Shown piece by piece: positions 8,468 to 16,652 of a DNA stretch of 64,000 nucleotides. The position numbers were made by a program, and so were the translations under genes. The stretch spans positions 310,001-374,000 of the forward strand of contig NZ_VUMZ01000001.1 in NCBI RefSeq assembly GCF_009695915.1, written 5' to 3'. Each line of letters opens with the position of its first letter. Position 1 is the stretch's first letter. The notes below the pieces were generated by a model. It was not told where the DNA came from and searched no databases. It saw only the letters and a program-made list of their open reading frames with translations. Origin of the DNA: Hornefia butyriciproducens (GTDB taxonomy: Bacteria > Bacillota > Clostridia > Peptostreptococcales > Anaerovoracaceae).

Positions 8468-9757
8468 TTACTTGACAGCAGCAAACGCGTCGTCCAGCGC
8501 GTCGATGATGTCCAGGATGTTTTCTGTTCCGATGGACAGACGGATGGTGTTCGGCTTTATGCCCTGCTCCTGCAGTTCCTCTTCAGACAGCTGGGAGTGC
8601 GTCGTGGAAGCAGGGTGAATCACCAGAGATTTCACGTCTGCGACATTCGCCAGCAGCGAGAAGATTCCCAGGTTGTCAATCCATTTTTTTGCGGTCTCCT
8701 CATCGCCTTTAATCTCGAACGTGAAGATGGAGCCTCCGCCGTTGGGGAAATATTTGTCGTAATACTCGTGGCCCAGTTCTCCCTCCAGAGACGGATGATG
8801 AACCTCCTCCACCTGCGGATGATTCTTCAGATAATCGACGACCTTCAGCGCGTTCTGCACATGGCGTTCCACTCTCAGTGACAGAGTCTCCAATCCCTGC
8901 AGGAACACAAACGCGTGTACCGGTGAAATCGTCGCTCCGGTATCTCTCAGCAGAATCGCGCGGATATATGTCGCAAACGCCGCCGGGCCCGCCGCGTCAA
9001 CAAAGCTGACGCCGTGATAGGACGGGTTCGCCTCTGCGATCCACGGATATTTTCCGGTCTTCGCCCAGTCATAAGTGCCTGCATCTACCACAACTCCGCC
9101 GATAGCGGTTCCGTGTCCTCCGATGAATTTGGTCGCGCTGTGGATCACGATGTCCGCACCGTACTCGATCGGTCTGACCAGATAAGGCGTCGCAAATGTG
9201 TTGTCAATCGCCAGAGGCAGATCGTGCTTATGAGCGATTTTCGCCAGGCCTTCAATATCGGCGATATTGCCGAGAGGATTTCCCAGCGTCTCCGCGAGAA
9301 TCGCCTTGGTATTCTCATCAATAGCGGCTTCAACCTCTTCTTCGTTATAGATATCCACCCACTTCGCGGTGATTCCGAAATTGGAAAGAGTATGCTCCAG
9401 CAGATTGTAGGTTCCGCCGTAAATGTATTTCGAGGCGACGATATTCTCACCCTGCTTCGCAAGCGCCTCAATCGCGTAGGTTACCGCAGCGGCTCCCGAG
9501 GCTGTCGCAAGTGCGGCGACGCCCCCTTCCAGCGCGGCAATTCTCTTTTCAAACACATCCTCCGTGGAATTGGTCAGGCGTCCGTAAATATTTCCCGCAT
9601 CCTTCAGGCCGAACCGGTCGGCTGCATGCTGCGAATTTCTGAACACATAGGAAGAGGTCAGATAAATCGGAACCGCTCTGGCGTCCGACGCCGGATCCGC
9701 CTCCTCCTGTCCTACATGAAGCTGTAACGTCTCAAATCTGTAATTCTTCTCTGCCAT
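8468..9757 (-). CDS. metY: O-acetylhomoserine sulfhydrylase (PLP-dependent)
   Basis: 429-residue Cys/Met-metabolism PLP enzyme that makes homocysteine from O-acetylhomoserine and sulfide. The PLP lysine is K210 in SATKFIGGHG; YGRLTNSTEDVFEKRIAALEGG and the C-terminal SIGTEN segment are typical, and the insertion near FVDAAGPAAFATYIRA matches the sulfhydrylase branch rather than cystathionine gamma-synthase. The start at 9757 is chosen because GGAGGT lies eight bases upstream; the longer frame from 9802 is unlikely. A strong promoter lies at 9857-9885, and two regulators (LysR and Rrf2) follow upstream on the same strand. Sulfur-responsive control is inferred. Confidence 0.93.
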   Translation of the reverse strand: MAEKNYRFETLQLHVGQEEADPASDARAVPIYLTSSYVFRNSQHAADRFGLKDAGNIYGRLTNSTEDVFEKRIAALEGGVAALATASGAAAVTYAIEALAKQGENIVASKYIYGGTYNLLEHTLSNFGITAKWVDIYNEEEVEAAIDENTKAILAETLGNPLGNIADIEGLAKIAHKHDLPLAIDNTFATPYLVRPIEYGADIVIHSATKFIGGHGTAIGGVVVDAGTYDWAKTGKYPWIAEANPSYHGVSFVDAAGPAAFATYIRAILLRDTGATISPVHAFVFLQGLETLSLRVERHVQNALKVVDYLKNHPQVEEVHHPSLEGELGHEYYDKYFPNGGGSIFTFEIKGDEETAKKWIDNLGIFSLLANVADVKSLVIHPASTTHSQLSEEELQEQGIKPNTIRLSIGTENILDIIDALDDAFAAVK

Positions 9758-9856
9758 TGTCAAGTACCTCCATATTCTTCCCGAACGCCTCGCGTCCGTC
9801 ACATTTTAATGTCCTTGTGTGCTGACTTTTTTAACCTATATCTTTGGTGTGTTTAT

Positions 9857-9885
9857 AATATAGCACGATTCCTTGTCCGTGTAAA
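9857..9885 (-). promoter_or_regulatory. Promoter of metY with inverted repeat
   Basis: TTTACA (9880-9885), a 17-bp spacer and TATATT (9857-9862) on the minus strand. A 7-bp inverted repeat, GCACGAT and ATCGTGC, spans the -35 region from about 9863 to 9905, a plausible site for the neighbouring LysR or Rrf2 regulator. Confidence 0.65.
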
Positions 9886-9972
9886 ATCTATAATTTTTAT
9901 CGTGCGTAATAGCTTTTGTCTATAACAAAGTTTATTTGAGAGGAGGCCTCTGATACCCTCTCGCGGCGTTCG

Positions 9973-10914
9973 TCAGCCTCCTCGTTCCGCATTGTTAACT
10001 CCGTCCAAATAGCGCTTCATCTCATCCACATACATCCGGCCGATGTCGCTGAGCGGACTGCGCTTCCTCGTAATATAGCCTATCGTCATGACCGCGTTCC
10101 GGTTTTCCCGGTCGCCCCGGAAGGGCACAGCCACATAAGCGTCACCGTTCAGTTCCTCATTGATGATCCCCGAGCAGAGAATATATCCGTTCAGCCCCAC
10201 CATCAGATTCAGCATGGTCGCCCGGTCACTGGCCTTGATAGTCCGGGGATACTCCTTCTCCGTCATGATCTCTTCCGTGAGATAATAGGAGCCTTCCTCT
10301 CCCTGATCGAACGCCAGACACGGATAATCCTCCAGCTGCTTCAGCGTCAGCGACTCCTTCTTCGCCAGCGGATGTCCCCGCCACATATAGATGTAGGCGC
10401 TGCAGCGAATCAGCTCATGGAATTCCAGATCGTGGTCCCGCAAAAGCTTTCCGATAGCCTTTCGGTTGAAGTCACTGAGGTACAAAACTCCGATCTCACT
10501 CCGCAGATTTCCCACATCCGCAATGACCGCCCAGGTCCTGGTCTCAAAGATTCCGAACTCGAAATCGCTGGTCCCCAGCTTTCTGACGGTTTCCACAAAA
10601 GCCTTCACCGCAAAGGAATAGTGTTGCGTGGAAACGCTGAATTTTCTTTTGTAATTGCGGTCGCTGGAATACTTCTCCTGAATCAGTTCATACTGCTGGT
10701 ACAGCTGCCTCGCATACATCAGGAAATCCGCGCCCTCGTTGGTCACGATCATGCCGCGGCTGGTCCTCGTGAAAATCGACAGCCCGATCTCTTTCTCCAG
10801 CTCCTTCACCGCACTGGTCAGGGACGGCTGGGAGACAAAGAGCTGTTCGGCGGCCTTGTTCATGGAGCCGGCGCGGGCGATCGTCAGAACATAGTGAATT
10901 TGTTGCAATGTCAT
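9973..10914 (-). CDS. LysR-family transcriptional regulator
   Basis: 313 residues with an N-terminal winged HTH (LQQIHYVLTIARAGSMNKAAEQLFVSQPSLTSAVKELEKEIG, residues 3-45) and a periplasmic-binding-like effector domain. Located between metY and an Rrf2 regulator on the same strand, so control of sulfur or methionine genes is likely, in the manner of CysB/CysL-type LysR proteins, though the effector cannot be read from the sequence. The intervening 9803-9972 holds the metY promoter and inverted repeats that could be its operators. Confidence 0.9.
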   Translation of the reverse strand: MTLQQIHYVLTIARAGSMNKAAEQLFVSQPSLTSAVKELEKEIGLSIFTRTSRGMIVTNEGADFLMYARQLYQQYELIQEKYSSDRNYKRKFSVSTQHYSFAVKAFVETVRKLGTSDFEFGIFETRTWAVIADVGNLRSEIGVLYLSDFNRKAIGKLLRDHDLEFHELIRCSAYIYMWRGHPLAKKESLTLKQLEDYPCLAFDQGEEGSYYLTEEIMTEKEYPRTIKASDRATMLNLMVGLNGYILCSGIINEELNGDAYVAVPFRGDRENRNAVMTIGYITRKRSPLSDIGRMYVDEMKRYLDGVNNAERGG

Positions 10915-10959
10915 CAGTTCTCTCCATCTCCCCTCTTCAAATCCGTATTCTCCGAGCCG

Positions 10960-11397
10960 TCATATCATATAGTCGTCGCCGGCGTCACCGCGGCGGACGA
11001 GATCCGCAACTGTAATGCCGTCAAAGAATTCATTTGTCATCTCATAATATTTCTGCCACATCTCCAACGTCTTGCAGCCGGCGGCCCTGGGACATGTATT
11101 CACCTCCGAGTCCAGACATGCGACAGGCGCGAGGCTTCCTTCAATTTTCCGAAGCACATCGCCGATGGTATAGCTGTCCGCATCCCGAACCAGCCTGTAT
11201 CCGCCGCCCTTGCCGCGCTGCCCCTGAACATATCCGGCTCTGGAAAACACGACGATGATGCTCTCCAGATACTTCTCCGAAATCCCCTGCCGTTCAGCGA
11301 TCTCCTTCAGCGGAATGAACTCGCCCGTATTATGTTCGGCGAGATCGATCAGCACCCGCAGTGCATAACGGCCTCTGGTTGAAATTTTCAGTGCCAT
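10960..11397 (-). CDS. Rrf2-family regulator with three cysteines
   Basis: 145 residues: winged helix (KISTRGRYALRVLIDLA, then LKEIAERQGISEKYLE) and a C-terminal dimer helix. C94, C102 and C108 are spaced much as in the Fe-S binding IscR, whereas the cysteine-metabolism repressor CymR lacks them; so this protein probably senses a cluster or thiols. The start at 11397 has GGAGGTGATTCA before it; the longer frame from 11454 would begin in the -35 element. Promoter TTGATT-17-TATAAT lies at 11426-11454. Position next to metY and LysR suggests a role in sulfur or Fe-S homeostasis. Confidence 0.88.
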   Translation of the reverse strand: MALKISTRGRYALRVLIDLAEHNTGEFIPLKEIAERQGISEKYLESIIVVFSRAGYVQGQRGKGGGYRLVRDADSYTIGDVLRKIEGSLAPVACLDSEVNTCPRAAGCKTLEMWQKYYEMTNEFFDGITVADLVRRGDAGDDYMI

Positions 11398-11425
11398 TGA
11401 ATCACCTCCTCCTCTTGTTTGTATC

Positions 11426-11454
11426 ATTATACCACCGCAGTCTTCAATAATCAA
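11426..11454 (-). promoter_or_regulatory. Promoter of the Rrf2 gene
   Basis: TTGATT (11449-11454), 17-bp spacer, TATAAT (11426-11431) on the minus strand. Just upstream, about 11452-11478, ACTAT and ATAGT flank an AT-rich block, which could be an autoregulatory Rrf2 site. Confidence 0.7.
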
Positions 11455-11509
11455 CTATTTTGGTAGGTAATTAGGATAGTCCTATGCCTCTGTATGCGCG
11501 GCTTCGCTG

Positions 11510-12358
11510 TCAGCAGTTCCCGATCAGCACTGTGCTGAGAAATCCGGACGCAACCTCTGCAAGCCGGCGTATCCGCCCTGTCTCCAGCGGTCGGCCCGAA
11601 ACTTTGTACCGTGGGAAACATCGGGTTACATGCAGCGGAATCTCCGGATCCATCGCAGCGATCCATCGCGCCTCCGCTTCCATCATTTCCTCTGTGTCGT
11701 TCAGCCCGGGTACAATCAGCGTCGTCAGTTCCAGATGTGTCCGCGAGTCCGCCGCAATCTCGATAAAGTCCAGCGTCTGCTGAAAGTCACCGCCCAGCAT
11801 CCGGTATCCCTCCTCCGAAAAGCATTTCAGATCGATATTCATCGCATCGATTTCCGGGATCACTCGCTCCGCGATTTCCCGGCTCACGCTTCCGTTGCTC
11901 ACAAGAACCGCCTTCATGCCGTCCCGGTGCAGAAGCTTCGCCGTGTCCAGCAGGAATTCAAAGCTGATAAGCGGCTCGTTATAGGTGAAAGCGACGCCTG
12001 TGTTTCTCTCCGGCCGAAGGGACATGGCCATCTTACAAAGTTCTTCCGGCGAGATTTCCCGCCAGGGCACGCCGGTCTCTCCTGCCATGGAGATTTCGTA
12101 ATTCTGGCAGAACGGACACCGGAGATTACAGCCATAGGATCCGCAGGAGAGAATTCTGCTTCCCGGCAGAAAACGGGCCAGAGGTTTCTTTTCAATCGGA
12201 TCCAGCGCCAACGACGTAATCCTCCCGTAGTTTGCGCAGATCACGCTGCCCTGTTCAGCCTTCCGCGCCCCGCAGGCACCGGTCTGCCCCTCCTGCAGTC
12301 TGCATTCTCTGGCGCAGACTGTGCACTTAATAATGTCTGACGACTTCAAACCGTTCAA
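11510..12358 (-). CDS. AmmeMemoRadiSam system radical SAM enzyme
   Basis: 282 residues if started at the TTG at 12358, which has GAGGAG seven bases upstream; a start at 12424 would overlap the preceding gene by about 100 nt and gives an unlikely N-terminus. The radical SAM cluster motif is C77, C81, C84 (CNLRCPFC), and an N-terminal four-cysteine patch (C12, C15, C19, C29) could hold a zinc or extra cluster. The family is known to occur with Memo-like and AMMECR1-like proteins; the reaction is not established. It overlaps the 3' end of the Memo-AMMECR1 fusion gene by about 32 nt, so the two are co-translated. Confidence 0.88.
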   Translation of the reverse strand: MNGLKSSDIIKCTVCARECRLQEGQTGACGARKAEQGSVICANYGRITSLALDPIEKKPLARFLPGSRILSCGSYGCNLRCPFCQNYEISMAGETGVPWREISPEELCKMAMSLRPERNTGVAFTYNEPLISFEFLLDTAKLLHRDGMKAVLVSNGSVSREIAERVIPEIDAMNIDLKCFSEEGYRMLGGDFQQTLDFIEIAADSRTHLELTTLIVPGLNDTEEMMEAEARWIAAMDPEIPLHVTRCFPRYKVSGRPLETGRIRRLAEVASGFLSTVLIGNC

Positions 12359-13730
12359 GCTCGATCTCCTCGTCCGGGCGTATTCCGGCCTTCTGCCTGG
12401 CGATACTGATCTGCTGCTCCACATCCCGCACGCCGTCCAGATTCGGCAGAAGGAGTCCCTGCCGCCCGCCGCAGGTCACGATCACACCGTAGCGTTTCAC
12501 ATCCAGTTCCTCCGGAGACCGGATCTTTTCCGTCTCTCCCAGCACATCCACGCTGTACTCCAGAAACGGAAGTTCCGCTTCGGTTACCGGACTGAACCGG
12601 GGATCTCTGGATGCGGCGCTGACCGCATTATGAATGATTTCTTCTGCCACGTTTTCCCGCGTCGGTCCGACGGTTCCGATACAGCCCCTGAGATTTCCAT
12701 CGATATGCAGCGATACGAACGCCCCGGCTCTGCGCTGCGTCATCTCCTCCGGAAGGCCGTCAGGCAGGCCGGTGATCCTTTGTTCCCGCACAAAGGTCTC
12801 CAGAGAAAGACGCGCGAGGCGGACATATTCATCCTCCTGGTCCTTTCTTTCCGCCAGCCGACGGTCGTACTTCTCCACATAGCGTTCGCCGAAGCCGCGT
12901 CCGGCGTCGTATCCTGTCGGATGCACAGAGCACACGCCGTATCCGACGCCGGTCACGCTCTCATAAGAATAAACGCGGGTCTCCACTCCCGTCATGTCAA
13001 AAGCCCCGGCCATAATGGTGAAGGAACGGTGCCCGCACTCTCCGGCTCCTGACAGGAGAGCCGGCTCATATTCCAGAAGTTCGCCGAAGTTTCCTGTTTC
13101 CATGGTTTTCATGATCCGGGCGTCATAAACCGGTCCCTCCCGGTGAAATCCGTAGGGGCCGTCCTCCTTCAGATAATGGGACAGATCTCCGCTGGCGATG
13201 AACACCGTTTTGCGTGCCAGCGCGGAAACCGCCTGCTGAATCAGAATTCCCAGCGCATAATGGTCCAGCAGAGACTGTCCGGAGAGACCGATGCGGATGA
13301 CTTTGAAGTCAGGGCGTTTCCCGCGGTCGCGGTACGCCTTTTCCACAAAACAAAGCGGAATCAGAACCGCGTGGTCCAGTTCTTTGTTCCTCTCCCCCAG
13401 GGTGCCCGCGCGAAGCCCGGACTTCTCCGCCAGATCACAAATCTCACGGATCAGATCACGGTCGTAGGCGACATTCACGCTGACCCCGCGGGCTCCGAAA
13501 CGGCTCATATCTCCATAGGCTCCCTTTCCCGGCGAAATGTGGAAGTAATCGCTGTACATCACAGAGTGAGGCGTCGTCACGATAATGGTTTCCGGCTCCA
13601 GCTCCGCAATTTCAGCCGCCACCGCCCGATAGGAATCGATGGTTTTCTGTATTGTTTTCTCCTCGCCCCGCCCGATTTCCGGGAGAATCATCGGCGGATG
13701 CGGTACCATATATCCTGCCAGTATGCTCAT
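12327..13730 (-). CDS. AmmeMemoRadiSam fusion protein: Memo/LigB-like domain plus AMMECR1 domain
   Basis: 467 residues with two domains. Residues 1-270 are the Memo/extradiol-dioxygenase (LigB) fold, with likely metal ligands H11 (VPHPPMILPE), H120 (ELDHAVLIPL) and H185 (GDLSHYL). Residues 300-467 are AMMECR1, with GCIGTVGPT and DPRFSPV motifs. In many genomes these are two genes; here they are one chain. With the overlapping radical SAM gene downstream this is a complete AmmeMemoRadiSam set. The system's substrate is unknown. The gene begins two bases after the stop of an uncharacterised gene, so the operon includes at least one more partner. Confidence 0.9.
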   Translation of the reverse strand: MSILAGYMVPHPPMILPEIGRGEEKTIQKTIDSYRAVAAEIAELEPETIIVTTPHSVMYSDYFHISPGKGAYGDMSRFGARGVSVNVAYDRDLIREICDLAEKSGLRAGTLGERNKELDHAVLIPLCFVEKAYRDRGKRPDFKVIRIGLSGQSLLDHYALGILIQQAVSALARKTVFIASGDLSHYLKEDGPYGFHREGPVYDARIMKTMETGNFGELLEYEPALLSGAGECGHRSFTIMAGAFDMTGVETRVYSYESVTGVGYGVCSVHPTGYDAGRGFGERYVEKYDRRLAERKDQEDEYVRLARLSLETFVREQRITGLPDGLPEEMTQRRAGAFVSLHIDGNLRGCIGTVGPTRENVAEEIIHNAVSAASRDPRFSPVTEAELPFLEYSVDVLGETEKIRSPEELDVKRYGVIVTCGGRQGLLLPNLDGVRDVEQQISIARQKAGIRPDEEIELERFEVVRHY

Positions 13731-13731
13731 T

Positions 13732-14238
13732 TCAGTTTTTTCTCATCTTCTTCAGTTCCTCGAGTCCGATGACCTCCGGATCCATCTCATCGTCCGCATC
13801 ATCAGGATCGAACGGTGTGCGGAGAATGTTCTCCACGACGCTTTTGTTATATGCCAGTATGCGGTCGATCAGGAACCTGGCCGGCCCGTCCGGATTCAGT
13901 TTGCGGATGATCCCGTCATATCCGAACACCAGCTCATAGCACTGGTCGATCTCCATCTGTCCGGGATCCTCCGGCAGCGGAATATCGGTGAGACGGTCAA
14001 TAATCGCCTGTGCCATAATCATATCTCCGAACAGGTCGTTGTAGTGTCCCTCTGAAACGGACGGCCCCGCCACCTCCATGATGAGGTCGAAGATATCCGT
14101 CAGCGGCATTCCTCCCCGCACATTGATATCGATCGGGTTCCCCTCCAGATCCCTCACCGTTACCGTCTCCGACGAGTTCCATGCCAGCTGCGCTCCGGAC
14201 AGAGCCTGCGTTGCTGCGATAATATCCTTCTTCTCCAT
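13732..14238 (-). CDS. Hypothetical protein upstream of AmmeMemoRadiSam genes
   Basis: 168 residues starting at 14238 with GGAGGAAG upstream. I do not recognise the family. Soluble, no signal peptide, acidic; segments of note are VTVRDLEGNPIDINVRGGMPLTDIFDLIMEV and an acidic stretch DPDDADDEMDPEV before a basic KKMRKN end. It sits two bases before the Memo-AMMECR1 start and 13 bases after the next hypothetical gene, so all four genes are probably one transcript. Some phage tail assembly proteins look similar in composition, but there are no other phage genes here. Confidence 0.7.
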   Translation of the reverse strand: MEKKDIIAATQALSGAQLAWNSSETVTVRDLEGNPIDINVRGGMPLTDIFDLIMEVAGPSVSEGHYNDLFGDMIMAQAIIDRLTDIPLPEDPGQMEIDQCYELVFGYDGIIRKLNPDGPARFLIDRILAYNKSVVENILRTPFDPDDADDEMDPEVIGLEELKKMRKN

Positions 14239-14251
14239 CCTCGACTTCCTC

Positions 14252-15136
14252 CTAGCGTACTGCAAATGAAAACATGTACGGATCCAGGGACCAGTACTCT
14301 TCCATCTTGTATTTAATGTAATCGGCGGACTCAAATTCCGGGATTCCCATATAATAGTGTTTTTTGTCGTCATTCTCGGAAATCAGAGAACAGGCCGCAT
14401 AAACACTAAAGGCGAAAAACAGTTTTCCCTTGCGGTCCAGTCTGCCCTTTGTTTCCGGAAGCTCCTCCAGCATGTCGAACATCTTCATCATACGCGCGCG
14501 GCTGGTTTCCACAGAATCGTCCTCCATGACGTCCTTCAACGCCGCGAACCCTGCCGCAACAGCCGGCGTGTCCACCGCATTCTGACACAGCTCGCCGATT
14601 ACATCAAACATTCTGATGTAATCCACGACATCGTTGTCATAAAAGGGGATCTCCAGTCGGGTCAGAAGTTCACACATCTCTCCGTAACGGCTGTTGGATT
14701 CCGGCTCCTCCGCATCCAACGTCTCTCGAACGACTTCGTCGATCAAAGCGCGTTCCTTTGTTCCATCATACTCACCCCGGGGGCGGTACACGCCTCCGGC
14801 ATCCCAGCTCAGCAGCACGTATCCGCCTTCCGGAGAGGCCTCCACAGTCAGGAAATTCAGCGGCTCATACTCCCTGCTGTAAATCAGATAGATGACTGCA
14901 CAGAGCGCAGGCCGCTCCGGCTTCGGCAGAAAAATCCGGCAGATATTGACGCCGCCTTCGTATTCCAGCAGACCCGCGCCGAAATCCGACTCTGAATATT
15001 CTCCGCCGTCCTCCAGGCTGCCGTACAAATCCCGGAGCCAACCGTCGCCGCTTTCCTCCAGCCTGCGGATCATGCCCTTACAGTCTCCGTAAAAACGGTT
15101 CAGCAGTTCTACATGTTCCAGCTCATATCGTTCCAT
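14252..15136 (-). CDS. Hypothetical protein
   Basis: 294 residues from the Met at 15136, which follows GGAGACAG; a Met 21 bases earlier is less well placed. No recognised domain. It is rich in acidic residues and tyrosine, with no signal peptide or membrane segment; short segments such as YLIYSREYEPLNFLTVEASPEGGYVLLSWD suggest a beta sandwich, followed by a helical C-terminal half. First gene of the probable four-gene operon ending in the radical SAM enzyme. Function unknown. Confidence 0.7.
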   Translation of the reverse strand: MERYELEHVELLNRFYGDCKGMIRRLEESGDGWLRDLYGSLEDGGEYSESDFGAGLLEYEGGVNICRIFLPKPERPALCAVIYLIYSREYEPLNFLTVEASPEGGYVLLSWDAGGVYRPRGEYDGTKERALIDEVVRETLDAEEPESNSRYGEMCELLTRLEIPFYDNDVVDYIRMFDVIGELCQNAVDTPAVAAGFAALKDVMEDDSVETSRARMMKMFDMLEELPETKGRLDRKGKLFFAFSVYAACSLISENDDKKHYYMGIPEFESADYIKYKMEEYWSLDPYMFSFAVR

Positions 15137-15149
15137 TTCTCTCTGTCTC

Positions 15150-15215
15150 CTTAACAAAAAACTGACCGGCGAGGTTCCGCTTCCTCCGCTTCCTCCCGCC
15201 AGTTCGACCGGTTCC
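15150..15215 (-). terminator. Possible terminator/attenuator between purC and the next gene
   Basis: In the 113 bp after purC the minus strand has repeated GGTCG/CTGG blocks and an imperfect GC-rich hairpin ending CGCCGGTCAGT followed by six T. It could end the purC transcript or partly read through into the hypothetical gene. The pairing has bulges, so confidence is limited. Confidence 0.4.
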
Positions 15216-15249
15216 GCGACCAGTTCTGCCAGCCCTGCGACCGGCTCTG

Positions 15250-16119
15250 TCAGAACGGTTTTCCGGTCAGAAGCTCGTAGGCCTCTTTATATTTTTCGAT
15301 AGTTTTGTCGATTACCTCCTGCGGCAGCAGATAATCGCTGTCCGGATTAGCCTTCAGCCAGTCCCTGACAAACTGTTTATCATAGGACGGCTGCGACCGA
15401 CCCGGCTCATAGCCTTCCAGCGGCCAGAAGCGGGAACTGTCAGGAGTCAGCATCTCGTCGCCCAGCACGACTTTTCCATCCTCGTCCAGTCCGAACTCAA
15501 ACTTGGTGTCCGCAATGATGATGCCTCTGGAAAGAGCGTATTCCGCACATTTTTTATACAAGGCGATCGTGCAGTCGCGAAGCGTCGCAGCGTACTCCTC
15601 GCCCTTTCCCGGGAACTGCTTTTCGATGACGTCGATGCTTTCCTCGAAGGAAATGTTAATGTCATGATCTCCGATTTCCGCCTTGGTGCTCGGTGTGTAA
15701 ATCGGCTCCGGCAGCCGGTCGGACTCCAGCAGACCCTCAGGCAGACGAATGCCGCAGACGGTTCCCGTCTTCTGATAACTGCTCCACCCGGATCCGGTAA
15801 TGTATCCGCGTACAATACATTCAACCGGTAGCATATTCAGTTTCCGGCACATCATACTGTTGCCGTCGAACTGAGGCTGACGGAAGAATTCCGGCATGTC
15901 GTTAACATCTACAGAAATCATGTGATTCGGCAGAATGTCATTCGTCATGTCAAACCAGAACTTCGACATCTGTGTCAGGATCGCACCCTTGTCGGTAATC
16001 TGGTTCTTCAGGATGTGATCGAATGCGGAGATCCGGTCAGTCGCAACCATGATCAGACTGTCGCCGTTATCGTAGATTTCACGGACTTTACCTTCTTTTA
16101 CTGGTTCATATGTTTTCAT
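15250..16119 (-). CDS. purC: Phosphoribosylaminoimidazole-succinocarboxamide synthase (SAICAR synthetase)
   Basis: 289-residue purine biosynthesis enzyme that joins CAIR and aspartate with ATP. Recognised by VKEGKVREIYDNGDSLIMVATDRISAFDH, the PVECIVRGYITGSGWSSYQ block, and DTKFEFGLDEDGKVVLGDEMLTPDSSR. The length fits the longer form found in many Bacillota and eukaryotes. The start is fixed by GGAGG eight bases upstream. It stands alone here, not in a pur operon, and is preceded by a leader of about 575 nt made of four tandem 138-bp units. The stop codon of the last short frame overlaps its ATG (TAATG). Confidence 0.96.
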   Translation of the reverse strand: MKTYEPVKEGKVREIYDNGDSLIMVATDRISAFDHILKNQITDKGAILTQMSKFWFDMTNDILPNHMISVDVNDMPEFFRQPQFDGNSMMCRKLNMLPVECIVRGYITGSGWSSYQKTGTVCGIRLPEGLLESDRLPEPIYTPSTKAEIGDHDINISFEESIDVIEKQFPGKGEEYAATLRDCTIALYKKCAEYALSRGIIIADTKFEFGLDEDGKVVLGDEMLTPDSSRFWPLEGYEPGRSQPSYDKQFVRDWLKANPDSDYLLPQEVIDKTIEKYKEAYELLTGKPF

Positions 16120-16238
16120 TAAATTCCTCCCTGTTCAGCTCTGCGGCAGCGGTTTAGACCGGCGCTTTCCGCCTTGTTTTCCGCCTTGTTCAGCGCCGGG
16201 CGCAATGGTTCTTTCCCTGCGGCAACGCCGCCCGTCAT
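16119..16238 (-). CDS. Candidate leader peptide 1, overlapping the purC start
   Basis: 39-codon frame in the repeat unit nearest purC. It starts at the ATG (16236-16238) lying in the 3' arm of the repeat hairpin, with GGAGG in the loop 12 bases upstream. It begins MTGGVAAGKEPLRPALNKAE and, unlike the other three copies, runs on past the repeat and ends in TAA sharing its last A with the purC ATG. The purC ribosome site is thus inside this frame, the layout for translational coupling. Its five differences from the other copies within the shared codons are synonymous; one more changes Glu to Gly. Translation is inferred. Confidence 0.45.
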   Translation of the reverse strand: MTGGVAAGKEPLRPALNKAENKAESAGLNRCRRAEQGGI

Positions 16239-16274
16239 CTGACCGTATGTCCTCCGGGTCAGATGACATCAAAA

Positions 16275-16376
16275 TCAGATAGAACCTCCATTTAGACCGG
16301 CGCTTTCGGCTTTATTTTCCGCTTTATTCAGCGCCGGGCGCAATGGTTCTTTCTCTGCGGCAACGCCGCCCGTCAT
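16275..16376 (-). CDS. Candidate short peptide, repeat copy 2
   Basis: 33-residue frame with the same hairpin-borne GGAGG and ATG as the other units, ending ...GLNGGSI and TGA. Lysine- and alanine-rich middle (ALNKAENKAESAG). Stop lies 38 nt before the ATG of the next downstream copy. Coding status is uncertain. Confidence 0.3.
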   Translation of the reverse strand: MTGGVAAEKEPLRPALNKAENKAESAGLNGGSI

Positions 16377-16412
16377 CTGACCGTATGTCCTCCGGGTCAG
16401 ATGACATCAAAA

Positions 16413-16514
16413 TCAGATAGAACCTCCATTTAGACCGGCGCTTTCGGCTTTATTTTCCGCTTTATTCAGCGCCGGGCGCAATGGTTCTTTCTCTGCGGCA
16501 ACGCCGCCCGTCAT
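16413..16514 (-). CDS. Candidate short peptide, repeat copy 3
   Basis: Identical to the copy-2 frame at nucleotide level. Offered as a candidate only; identity among copies 2 to 4 means they add no independent evidence of coding. Confidence 0.28.
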   Translation of the reverse strand: MTGGVAAEKEPLRPALNKAENKAESAGLNGGSI

Positions 16515-16550
16515 CTGACCGTATGTCCTCCGGGTCAGATGACATCAAAA

Positions 16551-16652
16551 TCAGATAGAACCTCCATTTAGACCGGCGCTTTCGGCTTTATTTTCCGCTT
16601 TATTCAGCGCCGGGCGCAATGGTTCTTTCTCTGCGGCAACGCCGCCCGTCAT
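16551..16652 (-). CDS. Candidate short peptide, repeat copy 4
   Basis: First of the four frames in the direction of transcription, about 40 nt after the likely transcription start at about 16694. Same sequence as copies 2 and 3. Confidence 0.28.
   Translation of the reverse strand: MTGGVAAEKEPLRPALNKAENKAESAGLNGGSI

Noticed and set aside
13732-14238. Prophage remnant
   Set aside because: One weak resemblance to a phage assembly protein but no capsid, portal, terminase or integrase genes around; the operon context is metabolic.
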